64,000 nt of DNA from Paludibacteraceae bacterium (GTDB lineage: Bacteria; Bacteroidota; Bacteroidia; Bacteroidales; Paludibacteraceae): positions 79,834-143,833 of the forward strand of contig JAFXPY010000053.1 in NCBI GenBank assembly GCA_017527495.1, given 5' to 3'. Under the pieces are notes generated by a model that made no database searches, was not told where the DNA came from, and was given only the letters and a program-made list of their open reading frames with translations. Below, in pieces: positions 63,884 to 64,000 of the stretch. How positions within the stretch are numbered: position 1 is the first letter of the stretch; each line of letters begins with the position of its first letter. Made by a program: the position numbers and the translations under genes.

Positions 63884-64000
63884 TTTGCATCTTTGCTTCG
63901 CAGTTCTATCCCTCATGAGTTGCTCCCCAGCAGAGCTCACTATGTTTCAAACTGCGTGGCAAAGTTAATACATTGTTTTGACATAGAAAAGAACCACATG
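63884..64000. other. Sequence downstream of the transposase
   Basis: No gene is recognised. A CAAAGTTA box on the plus strand at 63960-63967 would read as a minus-strand TAACTTTG promoter box, unsupported otherwise. Confidence 0.35.

Noticed and set aside
1..64000. tRNA and rRNA genes
   Set aside because: I did not see a convincing cloverleaf or rRNA segment in the gaps; this was a by-eye check only, so a dedicated scan could still find one.

Overview
The window looks like a chromosomal segment of a member of the order Bacteroidales (phylum Bacteroidota). Evidence: the Bacteroidota -7 promoter box (TAnnTTTG) precedes many genes; lineage-typical genes are present (DUF3276/PUR protein, Bacteroidota-type RpoZ, DUF4494, Lnb-type DUF4105 protein, TonB-dependent receptor, tail resembling a type IX secretion signal); and the bamD-rpoZ-coaBC and nusB-yajC-ybbR gene orders are familiar from this group. 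Family or genus cannot be fixed from the sequence alone.

Layout. 1-3.2 kb: C-terminal part of a RecQ/UvrD-type fusion helicase cut by the window edge, then a Bcp peroxiredoxin. 3.4-13.8 kb: one giant secreted protein (3455 aa) with LamG-like and carboxypeptidase-regulatory-like domains. 13.8-22.8 kb: accessory island bounded by gene debris (an EamA transporter fragment on the left, an IS3-family remnant on the right). It carries, all on the minus strand, a WYL-domain regulator, an AAA ATPase, an unrecognised partner, a 43-aa acidic protein, a Pif1-like helicase and a lipoprotein with an in-frame stop. Two nearly identical 20-bp palindromic operators sit at the same distance from two promoters and tie these genes into a two-operon regulon. 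This is the best candidate for an undescribed, possibly anti-phage, system. 22.8-36.2 kb: arginine-deiminase-like lipoprotein, RhuM-family protein, HD hydrolase, TonB_C protein plus membrane-anchored HTH regulator, a DnaJ/TPR cluster, and a TonB-dependent receptor behind a TPP riboswitch. This part is rich in palindromic and tandem intergenic repeats.

36.2-62.7 kb is mostly core genome: DUF3276, coaBC, rpoZ, bamD, apbE, two paralogous outer-membrane barrels, then a long minus-strand run (nusB, yajC, ybbR, degT-family aminotransferase, rpoN, PAP2, Lnb-phosphatase fusion, small membrane protein). Divergently from nusB, a SAM-II riboswitch with its own terminator leads metK, an AMP nucleosidase, holA, DUF4494 and a YggS-family gene. 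A DUF3089 hydrolase, pheT and prfC follow. The window ends in an insertion sequence with an IS256-like, zinc-ribbon transposase.

Repeats are a theme: a ~235-bp intergenic element occurs at 35.4 and 57.1 kb; a 40-bp minisatellite beside the first copy is built from that element's core; a 35-bp palindromic element occurs both between genes and inside a coding tail; and a separate ~20-bp palindrome recurs in frame inside coding sequence.
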